Counted from the first letter of the stretch, positions 51,128 to 62,900 are shown. The stretch: DNA of 64,000 nt from Prosapia bicincta (GCA_036971475.1 JBAIZL010000004.1:73564633-73628632), one strand, 5' to 3'. Made by a program: numbers and translations. Notes: generated by a model not told the origin, from the letters alone.

Positions 51128-51420
51128 CAGTAGAACCTCAATTATACTAAGTGGTTTCGATCGAGGATACTTTGGATAATTGAAAGCTCGGATAACACGG
51201 ACCCTCTTACAAATCGAGAGGGATAGGTATGGTGAAATAAATGAAAACTTGGTCAAAGAAGTAAAAGGCGTCTACTGTATTATCAAATAAGGGAATAGCG
51301 TACATACAAATTATGAAAATTCTAATTGAAAACAACGCATAATGAAAACTAATTTTTCCGTTGTTCTAGATCATCTCGGAAGCCAAAACGAGCTAATATT
51401 TTGTTACTACTTCCACTAAC
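51128..51420. mobile_element. pogo/Tigger-like DNA transposon fragment, copy 1
   Basis: CAGTAGAACCTCAATTATAC, preceded by TA (51126-51127), is the end sequence of pogo/Tigger-like elements, which insert at TA. Downstream, GGATAATTGAAAGC and GGATAACACGG repeat the ATCCG-type motif. The following about 290 bp are similar to copy 2 at 54090 (shared phrases near ATAAATGAAAACTTGG and TTTTTCCGTTGTTCTAGATC). No right end was identified. Confidence 0.65.
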
Positions 51421-51907
51421 CATTGATGGAGAGCTGAACAGGTCTTAAATCGTGACCCTGCAATTATTTGATTGGAATATTTAAGCTTTCAAGAGATTGT
51501 AACCCCCGGAAATAACCCTCCTCCTCCACAGAGGTTCCTTAAAATTAAACGATTTTCTTCTCTAAATATTCTCTTCTTCACTGATCTCTGTTTTAAATGG
51601 CATAAAATTTAGCCAATATTTCACCTTAATGATTTACATGTAACACATTTTAACATGGAGTGAGTTTGCATATTTATACGTCAAACATGTTGATAGCCAG
51701 AAGTGTGGGCAAGAATTTATTTGCGGGAGTCACTGGACTCATTACCGAAGCCAAAGTTTATACATACGTGTCCCCCACATTCTAAGTAAACATGTCTATA
51801 ATTATTTAAACACTTATACGACTGATATTTTTATATCATACCAGATAAAGTAATCGGGGTTTGACTCGATTACCGGGACTCCCTACGTTTATTACTCGCC
51901 TATCTTG

Positions 51908-51909
<2 letters not shown>
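51421..51909. other. Unclassified sequence, possibly transposon interior
   Basis: This stretch may still belong to the pogo/Tigger-like copy that starts at 51128, but I see no transposase motif or right terminus. No host gene is seen. Confidence 0.35.

Positions 51910-51944
<35 letters not shown>
51910..51944. repeat. (TA)n microsatellite
   Basis: Uninterrupted TA run of about 17 units, left neighbour of the first long hairpin. Confidence 0.95.
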
Positions 51945-51949
<5 letters not shown>

Positions 51950-51995
51950 TCTTAATATTTTACGTTATCCATTGTTTTTCCGTTGCACTGACTTT

Positions 51996-52149
51996 ATGAA
52001 GTTAATATATTACTATTGTAAGTAATTTTATCCACCAATAAGTGCAATGATTTTACCTTGAGTGATGAGGCACCTTTCGGTCACTTGACCATTGTAAAAT
52101 CATTGCACTTAATGGTGGATAAAATTACTTACAATAGTAATATATTAAC

Positions 52150-52154
<5 letters not shown>
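51996..52154. repeat. Long hairpin 1: 61-bp arms, 37-bp loop
   Basis: The arm 51996-52056 (ATGAAGTTAATATATTAC onward) and its reverse complement 52094-52154 match at 60 of 61 positions. The right arm runs directly into (TA)n. The near-identity implies recent formation or insertion as a foldback MITE. Confidence 0.95.

Positions 52155-52197
<43 letters not shown>
52155..52197. repeat. (TA)n microsatellite between two hairpins
   Basis: Uninterrupted TA run separating the two long inverted repeats. Confidence 0.95.
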
Positions 52198-52198
<1 letters not shown>

Positions 52199-52202
<4 letters not shown>

Positions 52203-52350
52203 TAAATTAAAAATATTTCAAAAACAAGAATACTTTTAATGAATATATTTATTCAAAGCTTTTCGCCGATAAAATAGTACCGGCGAAAAGCTTTGAATAA
52301 ATATATTCATTAAAAGTATTCTTGTTTTTGAAATATTTTAAATTTATTAA
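52199..52350. repeat. Long hairpin 2: 70-bp arms, 12-bp loop
   Basis: The arm 52199-52268 and its complement 52281-52350 match at 69 of 70 positions, with the loop ATAAAATAGTAC. The stem tip is GCTTTTCGCCG/CGGCGAAAAGC. The sequence is unrelated to hairpin 1. Confidence 0.95.
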
Positions 52351-52378
52351 CTATATTACAAGAAAACATATCACCATA

Positions 52379-52382
<4 letters not shown>

Positions 52383-52436
<54 letters not shown>
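52383..52436. repeat. (TA)n microsatellite
   Basis: About 27 TA units to the right of hairpin 2. Confidence 0.95.
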
Positions 52437-52438
<2 letters not shown>

Positions 52439-53384
52439 ATATTTCAGTTGTTTTTATACTCTAGTAATTTTTCTTCAATATAAAATAAGTGACAAATAGA
52501 TTAGGAAAATATATTTTGTATCATAGCTTCTGAATAAAACCCAGATAGGATGTGATTAGAGGCTAGTAACGTGGATAACTGGCAGTTCGTGACGAGAACT
52601 GTTTGGGTCGTGCCGTTCTTCCAAGTTCAGTCTGAAGCTAGGTATGTAAATATTTCTCAGCATTGTGGAACTGACACGAAATGTCCCACAGACGAGATGC
52701 GTAATCACGTTTTAGGAACAGGTAGAAAGAGTCATAGAGCTGAATTCTCGAGCCGGGACACTCCGCGAAGACAAGTTGGTGCTTATAAGATAACGTAGGA
52801 ATTTATTTAAAAATATCTTCATGTAGATTTCGATTTGGAACAAGAAACTGGGGATTTTTTCTGACGCACGGACGTAACCAGGGCACCATTAATGGAAGGT
52901 TTTTTTATCAAAAATATTAAAAGAATTAAAAAGATAAATTCTCTTTTCCCTACCATGGCTACTAACTATTCCTGCAGTAAACAATTTATATTATTCAGAA
53001 ATAGTACATATCAATTTACACCGAAATTTTATTAGCTTCAAAAACATTTTAGATTTTGATCAACTGTGTAACTCGTTTAAACCCCTGATATATAGGCTTA
53101 TACATACAAGAAATAGGTTTAATTATATTATTATATATTATATTTTATTGCTTTGGTTGGATCTGTTTTGTTTTTGTATTTATTTACTTGTTTTTCTTTT
53201 GTTTAGTCATTTCTATTTTGTATTTTAACTTTGTTTCTATTTTCTTGTAGGTACTGTTTTTAATTTTCATATATTTTTCTATCCCTCATTATCTTGGTAG
53301 GTTATTGTATTGGTTTTTGCCTAAATCTAAGGATGTATAACACATTTTAATTTTTGTAATTGAGTGTACTCGTCTGTATATGGT
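52437..53384. other. Unclassified AT-rich sequence
   Basis: No gene recognised. A short open frame at 52571-52798 has no recognisable motif. The part nearest 53390 may be the body of the non-autonomous Penelope-type element whose 3' end follows. Confidence 0.4.
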
Positions 53385-53450
53385 TTCAGGTTTGATAAGG
53401 GCAATAAACTAGTTGCCGAAACGTTGTTCATTTAAAATAAATATTATTCA
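53385..53450 (+). ncRNA. Penelope-type 3' end with degenerate hammerhead-like fold
   Basis: TTTGATAA (53391-53398) stands where a hammerhead has CTGATGA. GGCAA (53400-53404) pairs perfectly with TTGCC (53413-53417) as stem II. GAAACGTTG (53418-53426) follows, like GAAAACGTT at 9604-9612 in the Penelope-like remnant. Two substitutions in the core suggest it is inactive. No coding region is linked to it. Confidence 0.45.
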
Positions 53451-54085
53451 CTAGTTTATCAACCACAAATGCTATTTACTACCATTTTCAATCACCATAC
53501 TTCATAGGTGTGCCTAAATAAACATGAATTTATTATTTTGGGTTACTAGACTAAGTTAGAAATAGAACACTTCCAATATCAACCACTTGTAAAACTAGCG
53601 CTTTGTTCAAGTTACACAAAAATAAGTACAAAGTTAAGATGATTTTCTAATTTTAATCAAAAGTGAAATGAAAGTAGAGTAAACAAATAGGAAGCTCTGC
53701 CGTAGAGCAAATAGACAAGAAGGGTGCGATTCATCTCCTTGCCCCACAACAATATTTTGTATAATTATCCACCCGTGAGAACCGGGGGATGAAAAAAAGA
53801 AACATTTAAGTTCGGTTTTAAAACCAACAAACTAAGACTACACCCTAATTTAAGTATTACATTTTACTCATAACCTAACTTTTATATAAAACCTAACACT
53901 TCTCATAACCTTAACAAGAGTCACTTACATGGCCTGGACGCCTCCTTTTCAAAATCCTGACTAGGTACTTGTGTTCTAGAACGGACACACGGACAGGTTA
54001 AACTAATTACATAGAACAGGATACATTATTTTCCATTACGTTAGAGCTAGTACTCAGGATGTAGTGACTCAGAAGTACGTGCATA
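53451..54085. other. Unclassified AT-rich sequence
   Basis: No gene or repeat recognised apart from a short patch around 53770-53785 (TGAGAACCGGGGGATG) of unknown origin. Confidence 0.45.
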
Positions 54086-54089
54086 CCTA

Positions 54090-54348
54090 CAGTAGAACCT
54101 CGATTATCCGGAGTAATGTGACTGACGCAATAATATAAAACTTGAAGAACTCGGGCTCTGTAAAAATCTAAGGGGCAATGTATGATAAATTGGTAAATGA
54201 ATAAAAACATGTGAAAAAGGATCAACTTTATATCAAATTGCAAAATTCAGGTAAAAATATGTTCAAAAGTATGTTTACGGATAAACTGAGAAAACGTATT
54301 TTTACGTCGTTGCTCTAATACCATGCCGAGAGCCAAATCATATATAGC

Positions 54349-54388
<40 letters not shown>

Positions 54389-54934
54389 ACAAATTATAGG
54401 TATATATCACTGACACTTTAATGTACTTAAACAAGATTCTTACTTGGTATGTAAGCGATTCGACTTTCGGAAACGTTAATTACGTGTCTTTATTTTCGAG
54501 CATCATCTGACTCAGCATATATATATATACACATAAAGAAAACGTGTGTTTAAATATAGCTGGTAAGGAATAAGCATTGTGGCCCTACTTACATGAAGAA
54601 ATCTAGCGTAAATAATAGAACTGTTGTAAATCCGGCAAGGGATTAAAGAAAACGAGCTTTCAAATTCGTAGAAAAATTAAAGTGGGAACTTCAAAACTAA
54701 ACCTAACAGACAGGTATATCTATGAAAAGCAATTGAGTTTTTAAAAAAGACCTTAAAACAATTTATACTAAATTTAATTAATGTTTTAAAGTAACTTATT
54801 TCGTATCAAATATCATAATTTTTTTTAACAAAAGAAGTGTTATTTTATAGTGTATGCATATTGGTTTTATTCTTCCTTGGTTAATCCGGAAAGCGGTTAA
54901 TCGGGACTCGGATAATCGACGCTCTGTTTTACTG
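54090..54934. mobile_element. pogo/Tigger-like DNA transposon derivative, copy 2
   Basis: The left end CAGTAGAACCTCGATTATCC (54090) is preceded by TA. The right end, reverse-complemented from 54934, begins CAGTAAAACAGAGCGTCGAT and continues TATCCGAG. Sub-terminal GGTTAATCCGG, GGTTAATCGGG and GGATAATCG motifs fit the pogo/Tigger type. The 845-bp element is too short for a transposase, and none was seen. The TA at the right border is displaced by one base (CTGATA), so the right boundary is approximate. A (TA)n tract lies inside at 54352-54385. Confidence 0.7.
54352..54385. repeat. (TA)n microsatellite inside the pogo-like element
   Basis: Uninterrupted TA run of about 17 units. Confidence 0.95.
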
Positions 54935-57835
54935 ATATGTAGTGATCGACGGCTCCAAGGATTGCAATCACTCGTGCAGAGGAATAAAGTGAAAATAGTT
55001 AAAATGTTTCTTATTTGGATCTCACAAAATATAAGAATAATTGTAGTTTATAGATTTAAAAATTTAAACTGTAATTTAGTTTTTCATTTTACATAAATTT
55101 TGGCGTACTTAGCTGTTTCGAATTTAATGACTTTTTATATAGTGATTGACATATCTTTAATTAAAATTTTACTTGAAATTATTATTAATTTTTTAGTGAT
55201 TTTCGTATATTTAAAGATTGCAAAACCTTGTGAAGAACCGAGCACTCAATGACAAACATATTTTGAAGGCAAAAAACAACATTAAGCCTTGCTTGTGTTG
55301 TGGTAAAATATATATAGTCGTCAATATTTGTGCTTGTTACAGATGAAAGACGGGTTACCTTAGAGACAGCTTAACCTGCAGTAAGAATCTTTCTCAGAAG
55401 TAAAGCGGATTAAAGTATTTATTGATATTTCTTTCCTATTCAGATAATACCACTTTTCCCCTACCAGTGTGCATGATCTCAAATGAAAACTAAAAGTTTT
55501 AATTTTACAGGGAAATAAAATGAAATTTTTTTACTGTTTCATTATGCATGTTTAGTGGGATAATTTAAAATTGTGGGAGAGATATCAATGAACATATTAT
55601 ATTAATAGGAAGAAGAACGTTTCTTTTTTTTGTAAACACAATCATATTAATACGATTTGTGTTAACTCCCCCCCCTCGTAGGGATGTTGATCTGGTCCAA
55701 TGGTTCACATAGGGGGCAGGTCGAAATGGTCCAAAGTGGTGTCTTAGTTAAAATCCTGAGTAATAATTTCAGATGTGAATTTTATTATTGCCTATGGTGT
55801 TTAAAGTTGAAACTAAAAAAAAAAAAATTGGTTCTACAGGGATAGTGCCTACAGAGGAGAAAACTTTAAAAATCACAATCAGAAAATTTCAATCGAGAAG
55901 AACATTTAATTTTGCTTAATGAGAAATTATCTAAATATTTGTTATAATATAAGAAACAATAATACAGATTTTATAAATTAACCAGTACTATTTGAATTAC
56001 ATTTAACAAATTAGAGCTAATAGTTTTGCAAGTATTAAACGAAAATCCCCGAAAATATGAATTTTATGTTTTGTTTTTTAGTAATGTATTTAATAAAGAC
56101 TAATATTTATTGTAGTTATTAATAAAAATAATGTAGATAACAAAAGCCATTTAATAATGGTTTACTGAATAGGCCTATAACTGTTTTAATAAATTCAATT
56201 GAAATCAGTTGTTAAAAACTATCTTAAAATTGTTTTCATTTCAGAAATTGAATTAAAAATACATAACTTATTATTATCGTTATATTGAATTATTTATATT
56301 GAGATTTATCCTAATTTAAATAAATAAATATATTTAAAAACTAATCTCAAATGTTTAAAAATAACCTATTCAAAAATTCAATTAAAGATACGTAACCTAT
56401 TATTATCGTCATATTGAATTATTTGTATTGAGATATAACAAACTTTACATAAATTAATGAATTTGATAATAACCTTTTTTCGTTAATAATGTTCTATAAA
56501 TAATGTAACATAACCTACTTCATAAAACAGTTGTTTGACAACAAAACGTTAACATATAATCAGCTGATATAAGAAATCTTAGTTATTATTTAATTAACTT
56601 TGAAGTGATTCATAGCATAAACTGGCGGAGTTTTACTGACGGAAATTATACTGATGCGAAATTGTATGCTATGTCCATCCAATAAGTTTTTGTAGGCGTC
56701 GCGTCGCCGTAGAAGTTATTCACATAAAAAACCCCAAACCGTATTGATTTTGGTTAGAAATGGTGTAAGACAATCTTTGTAGAAAAGGCAAACAAACTTT
56801 CCTTAAGCGGTTTCAACAAAGAATTTGCGAAGAACGTTAAAGATGAACAGTTTATTTTGGGGCATTCATTGAAGTGAAGTGCCTTAAAAGAAGTCCTATT
56901 GGTGAATTAAAATCATTCCTTGAGCCTAATGACTTGGATGTCTTTCAAAACATAATTGTTTGAATTGACATTTGTAAAACAAATTGCTTCAAAGTTTAAT
57001 TCTAATAGATTTTAGCTTCATATTTTACAAATAAAAATTTGGTCTTCGCTTGTGGCCTAATTTAAACAAAAAATTACTCATTGCATTGAATATACACTTT
57101 ATGCAAATTACATATAACTCACATGAAGTTATAATTGATTGAAAAGTATAAGAAACTATTATGTAGTATTTTCTTATCACCAAAAATGGTGACTTTGTTA
57201 CTAAAACCCGTCTGATTAAATAGATGTAATTATTTTTATTATTAAATAAAGTCAAAGTTAATGAATCGTGAGTCCCGGGCTAGACCTAATCACATGACTG
57301 CATAACTGGTGCCACCTGAAGATTACGTCTTGGGAAGTGGAAACTTGTCTACAATGACTCCAAGGTATTACTAAAGCTCCGAGTTTTATGGAAAATTACA
57401 TCTTTTAAATCGCATTTAGAATCTATTTGACACATTTACAAATATGGAAAATACTGTAAACTATCCATGCCCTTGAAACCATCCTAATTAGAGGAATTTG
57501 AAATGTGTGTGAAATATGTTTTCGGACAGATTTAAGTCAGTCGCACAAGGAGGGAGATCAGTAAGTAGCCTCGTGGATATTGGGTCCAGGTAGAGGGGAC
57601 GGGCTTTTGGTTTACGGTTGGAGTTAAGGAGGGCGATGCCCAGTGTGAAAGGACGTTAATATAACATTAGATTGGGAGAAATTTAACATTTTTATTTGAG
57701 GAATGATTTTATTTATCTCAGTTTACTGCTTGACTGACTGTTTTTTCCTAGTACACATTTACAAATGTATACGTAGGGAAGAGTGAGTTATAAATACATG
57801 AGGTGTATTTGTTAATATGCTCTCAAGGTACAACG
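54935..57835. other. AT-rich sequence without recognised genes
   Basis: Very AT-rich with short GC-richer patches (a C8 run near 55669 and 57272-57300, of unknown origin). The only clear structure is a two-copy tandem repeat at 56246-56440. Confidence 0.45.
56246..56440. repeat. Two-copy tandem repeat, 129-bp spacing
   Basis: A segment of about 65 bp is repeated at 56247 and 56376. Both copies contain TATTATTATCG and ATATTGAATTATTT followed by TATTGAGAT. Confidence 0.8.
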
Positions 57836-58165
57836 GGTTGGGTTTATGCCCGCCCCAGACCAAGTCTAAGTCTGAGGGTCAGGCTCTTAGGTAAGGCAAC
57901 CGAGAGTGAATGAAGGTCCGATTGCGCTACCTGGACAGCACTGGGGTATTGAAGTTATTAAAACTGGCCGTTCAGAAAGTATTACTATCTCCGAGTAATT
58001 GTGGAAAAGCTGTCGAAACCATAGCGTCTGGTTGGAGTATCGTCTCGTCCCAGGATCGGGCTGATCCCCAATCCAGGCCTTATAGTGAGATGGCAAGATT
58101 CTTGCATACTAGTACCAAGGGCCGTTACATCAATCCCCCCTCGTCTCGGGCCTGACGAGTCATGA
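57836..58165 (+). repeat. GC-richer dispersed repeat, copy A
   Basis: First of four related copies. Shared landmarks are CTTAGGTAAGG (about 57887), GGTCCGATTGC (57915), GGGGTATTGA, CTGGCCGTT, GTGGAAAAGCTGTCGAA, a GTCTGGTTGG region, and an end near CGTCTCGGGCCTGACG. GC content is visibly higher than the surroundings. The family is not recognised. Confidence 0.75.
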
Positions 58166-59049
58166 GTTAGAGGTAGGACCCTTGGGGGAGTGGTTTCTAA
58201 TGTTGGACCCTAGATTCTCCTTATTATGCGTCTATCCTTGTAATCTTTGTGGCTTAGATGAAATAGTCGAGAGGTTAGGTAGGCCTACTCAAAGCCATAA
58301 TTCTTCTTCTGTTCACCATTTTTATCTCTTCATACAAACTTTCACAAACACACTGGCTAATGTATGTTTTAATAAGGAAGCACATAAATAAATTGTGTGA
58401 ATTAAGACATAACTAAACCTGAGTACAATGATGTGCCCAAAACCATCATAAAGTTTAGAAAACGTTGAACAATATAACTTATGGAGTAGAGAAAAATTAC
58501 ACATACTATCTTACGAAAGGAAGAGTCTAATCTGTGTGTGAGGTAGAAGGAGGGGTGATAACGATGCGGGAGGTCGAGAAGGAGGTTAGAATGGGGTTCA
58601 GAGAGATATGAACATAGATTAAATTGTGTCTGTATTATTATTTATATGATAACCTGTTTAATATTGTAGATATCGGTGCCTAGTGAAATATAGGCCTACA
58701 AAAGAAGCAGAATAACAAAACATAAAATGAAATTAGTGGTAGACAACAACAAATTTAAAAACATATACCGTATTCATTACATCCTAATGTAAATTTACGT
58801 TATCATTTAATCGTGTTCAGATAGATTTGCTTCATTAACCCGCAAAGTACATCTAATTAGTGTGTATTGCCAATCCTACTAAATGCTAATTAACAGAGGT
58901 TATAAAATCTTACTCCTAATAATAATGTCCCTGTCATCTAAATCGAATATACGTATACTGAGAATTATTAACTATTTAGTTAACAAAACCTACTTTGAAA
59001 TTTAAGATAAGTAATCTTTATGATTCAAGAGGAATAAATGATTTTGAGT
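58166..59049. other. Unclassified sequence
   Basis: No gene or repeat recognised. Confidence 0.45.
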
Positions 59050-60115
59050 GAGCTGACATTGTTACAAGCTAAATTACGAATTACTAAATTACACTTACCC
59101 AGTAAGCTTTAATTATGAGTTATCGATCATTCCTAAATTACAGTTACCCAATTAGCTTCAATGGTAACCTACCAAACTAACTAATTAATAGTTACCCCAT
59201 AAGCTTTAATGACGAGTTGTTAATTCATAAATTATAGTTACAAAATTAGGTTTATCGGTAAATTACAGTTACCATATTTTCTTTAATGATGAGTTATCAA
59301 TAATTACTAAATTACAGTTACCAATTAGCTTTAACGGTTACCAAAAGTACTAAATTACAGTTATCCAATAAGCTTTAATGGTGAAATGTCGTTAAATCAT
59401 TAATTATAGTAACTAAATTACGTTTATTGGTAAATTACAGTTACCATATTTTCAATAATGATGAATTATTAATAAACACTAAATTACAGTTACCAATTAG
59501 TTTTAATAGTAACCTACCAAAATTACTAAATGACAGTTACCCCATGGGATTTAATGACGAAATGTCGTTAAATCATTAATTACAGTTACCAAATTACGTT
59601 TATTGGTAAATTACAGTTACCGTATTTTCTTTAATGATGAGTTATCAATAATTACTAAATTACAGTTACCAATTAGCTTTAATGGTAACCTACCAAAAAT
59701 ATTAAATTACAGTTACCCAATTAGCTTTAATGATGAAATGTTGTTAATTCATAAATTACAGATACTAATTTACGTTTATTGATAAATGACAGTTGCCATA
59801 TTTTCATTAATGATGAATTATCAATAAATACTAAATTACAGTTACCAATTAGCTTTAATGGTATCCTACCAAAAATACTAAATTACAGTTGCCCAATAAG
59901 TTTTAATGATGAAATGTCGTTAATTAATAAACAATTGCTACCAAATTACGTTTATTGGTAAATTACATTTACCACATTTTATTTAATGATATGTTATCAA
60001 TAATTACTATATTACTGTTACCAATAAATTCCAATGACAACCTTAAAAGTTACTAAATTGCAGTTACCTAGTTAGTTTTAATGAGGAGCTATCGATAACT
60101 TCTAAGTTAAAGGCA
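59050..60115. repeat. Tandem repeat, 171-176-bp unit with 40-60-bp sub-repeats
   Basis: About six units. The phrase TTGGTAAATTACAGTTACC, or a variant, recurs at 59258, 59429, 59605, 59781 and 59957, giving spacings of 171 and 176 bp. Within each unit AAATTACAGTTACC followed by TTTAATG is repeated three or four times. The sequence is not related to the 170-bp satellite. Confidence 0.92.
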
Positions 60116-61730
60116 AGTAATTAGTTTAAATAAAAAAATTATAATATTATCAAGCCTTTCAAAATTATTTTAACTTTCAGGTTTTATTTTAACAGTTTTA
60201 AAGTATACTCACATTGATTAGGAGTATAACTTGTAGTAAATGTAAGTATAAGAAGCATACCCTACCATTTTTTTTAACATTAAACTTCAAATTTATTCTT
60301 GTTAACAAACATTTAAAAAATCAGTTTTTGTGTTAATATTGTAATTAATGTTAATGTTTTAATTAAAGCTGTTTCCGAACTAAACACAGCTTGAGTTTTA
60401 GTCTTAACAGATTTCTTGTCCAGGCTCTCTATACTTTTACTTCTTTTTGTATACATTCTATATTATTGTTATGTGCTATGATAAACCCCTGCCTAAAACC
60501 TGGGATTAACTATGGCCGTTCCTTGAGAATAAGAATAATTACAAAAGTGTACTGAATGTTCTGTGGTTGTGCGTTGTATGTGGTTTGTTTTTAGTGAGTT
60601 GTATTTGTTGTGAGAGCTATGTTTTTTCTTAATTACAGTTAGGAATTTCTCACCTTACCTAGTAGGAGCAGATAATTTGCGCCCGCCTGCAGGCAGTTGC
60701 GTAGTACCACTACGGTAAAGGGGAGGGCCCCGGGGCGCAATGAAAAAGTATAAAGTAGGAGAAAAACAAATTTTATTTAAAATCCCTCTGTTTTCACCAC
60801 ATCACCACTTACTTTTAACAGTTAAGTCAAACGTAACTGAGAAAATATAGAACGATATTCAGGTTCTAAACCATTACAATAACAGTACTGTAGATATACA
60901 AAATTAATATTTGTTGGTGAAGGGTGAAGACGGGTAGATCAGGCGTGGGTAGATGTAGATTAGGGGAGGGATGGATGAGTAGGAGGTGGGGAGGGGTTGT
61001 TGAGAGACGAAAAGGGCAAGTAAAGGAGTGAGAAGAGATAGAGCGCATTCATAACTATGCTGCCGGGGGTGTTATCTAGCCACTGCCCTTAGGTAACGGA
61101 TTGGTATGGAGATACTATACTGAAATAAAATTAGTAGGAAGAAAAACATAAGCAAAAGTTACATTTTAAAAATAAACCTCAACAAAAGATAAGGTATACT
61201 GTCAACATCTCAGTGGGATAGCCAGTGAGAAATTCCGGGGGGGGGGCAGTCACATCAAGACATATTCCTTCTGTAGGGGTGGATATTCAAAAGGTTGAAA
61301 TGTGGTTCATGCTCTCAAAAAAATTATGAAAATTAGTTCTTTTATGCAGTTTAATCTCCAAAAGAGGTAAAGGTGGCAAAATTAATAACTAAAATTTCTT
61401 CATAAATTAAACACTTTACACGTATTTATTTAGGAAATTAGGTTAAAGGCTTACAAGAAAGTACAATTCTATAAGGAAACACAAGTGTAAGAGACCCCTT
61501 TGAATGTTTAACATCTGTTACAGAAACTCTCTCATGATTATAACTAGTTTACTTAGGCGCGTTCCGAAAGTTTTATTAATCAAAAAGGCTCCCATCGCTA
61601 AACTATGAAGAATTAAATTCTTTTACGAATATTTATTAAGAGCTATCAGTTTATTGACACCTCAATCTATATGAAAACTCACTTGAAATTATATTGTTAC
61701 AATACTGGTCGCGTTTGTTTGCCAAAAGAA
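60116..61730. other. Unclassified sequence
   Basis: AT-rich with a GC-rich patch at 60675-60745 whose flanks, TTGCGCCCG and CGGGGCGCAA, are inverted. A purine-rich, G-rich strand lies at 60915-61045 and a G10 run at about 61238. No gene recognised. Confidence 0.45.
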
Positions 61731-62187
61731 CCCCCGGACGCTGGCACCCCAGAATCCAAACAGCCTTCGTACAATCATAACCTAGCGGCTGTCTGAACCT
61801 CAGTATCCTTACCGCACGTGAAGGAAACGGGATTATTGTACCAGGCTGATGACCTCTGTCCAGAGAATATCAGGTGATAGTAAAATGAAACAGTACGGTG
61901 TCACGCTAAGAACAGTATTAAAAACACTGTAAAGAAAGAAACCCTGCCAGGAAACACCCGCGATAGATCATGCAGGAGCCCTCTGGCCTAGGATATCCTT
62001 ATCCTTAAGGATAAGGAGGCGAAACCTAACTTGTTAGTGAAGCTATGGCAGGAACGACATCCACTTCTCTTGTTGCACACTCGAACGTGAAATAGGCATG
62101 CAAATTAAAATTAGTACTTTCGTTAGGGCTGAGCTGTATCCCTCGTGACATTCCTACGTCACCTGAAACAGAGCCTTAAAGCAGGAT
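61731..62187. other. Unclassified GC-richer segment with perfect palindrome
   Basis: The composition shifts sharply from the AT-rich left flank. The 22-bp palindrome at 61996-62017 is perfect (core CCTTATCCTTAAGGATAAGG). No protein motif was seen. It may be another mobile element that the retrotransposon to the right inserted beside. Confidence 0.4.
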
Positions 62188-62900
62188 ATTATTATTATGA
62201 ACATTTTATTTACAGATTTAGGATTAGAGCTAGACGGCCAGTAGGGACAGTGTGTGTCGTGAGTGGGGGTTGTACCTACTCAGTGAAGAAATGGGTGAGT
62301 AGTTGTATCTGAATGGGCCTGTTTGTAGAACCTTGTTGTTTAATTTCAGAGGTGCTGTGTGGTTAAAGGAACTTTTAAACCAGTGTGAAGTACTGTTAAT
62401 CTTGAGAACCTAGATGCCTTCGTCATTATTCGAAAAACCTTGTTTTGAAATAACTGGGGTCTGCATGTGCGTGAATTACCTGCATGGGATCCAGACTGGT
62501 GAATCGTGCATGCGTGCTGCGCAACATTGACACGTATATCGTTGTGGCCGTAGTGAAAACAGGATTATTCTAATAACTATGTATAGGTAAGATACAGTCG
62601 TGTTAGTCTAGTTGTTGTTTTCTTAATGTTGTTGGCAATATATAGGTCACAAGTCAAGCCCTGTCTTGTATGACTCCCAGGTACTTGACCTGATTCCCCA
62701 GTGAATGTCCTCGCCTAGTAGTTTTAGTGGTCTGGTTTGTGTGCCCTACGTTTGGAGAGGGGTGCCTGGCACTTGGCCAGGTTTACCTTAACTCTCGAGA
62801 GACTCAGCCTAGATTCTAGTGTTGCTAAGTGATCTTGTAGACTAGAGTATACGAAATGTGGTTGGTATAAGTGAGTTGGGTCACTTTGGAGTGTGACTGC
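62188..62900 (-). pseudogene. Jockey-like non-LTR retrotransposon fragment
   Basis: Read on the minus strand, 62840-62654 gives LQDHLATLESRLSLSRVKVN, then LAKCQAPLSKRRAHKP. After a frameshift comes GNQVKYLGVIQD, the end of the RT palm and thumb of a non-LTR element. Further downstream 62444-62343 reads NKVFRIMTKASRFSRL, TVLHTGLKVPLTTQHL and a stop; this is the region after the RT in jockey-type elements. An ATT-rich microsatellite-like tail at 62188-62200 probably marks the 3' end, as is usual for this group. Several frameshifts and stops are present and the YADD box (which should lie just right of 62840) was not readable. No RNase H is visible, unlike the element at the left end of the window. 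Confidence 0.8.

Noticed and set aside
51128..51279. A 150-bp MITE ending at CTACTGTA (51274-51279)
   Set aside because: Similarity to the copy at 54090 continues past this point, so the apparent right terminus is probably chance.
52571..52798. 75-codon plus-strand open frame
   Set aside because: Short, without motif or homology that I can recognise, in a region of mobile-element debris.
54440..54525. Minus-strand hammerhead-like string (CAGATGATGCTCGAAAATAA)
   Set aside because: No pairing stem II and no cleavage triplet in the right place.
54854..55096. 80-codon plus-strand open frame
   Set aside because: It starts inside the right terminus of the pogo-like element and its first codons are made by that terminal repeat.
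57887..58155. Overlapping open frames on both strands
   Set aside because: They coincide with dispersed repeat copy A; the higher GC content lowers stop frequency there.
61838..61885. CTGATGA with a CTCTG/CAGAG hairpin, resembling a hammerhead core
   Set aside because: GAAA is replaced by GAATA and stem I does not pair, so the match is too weak to annotate.
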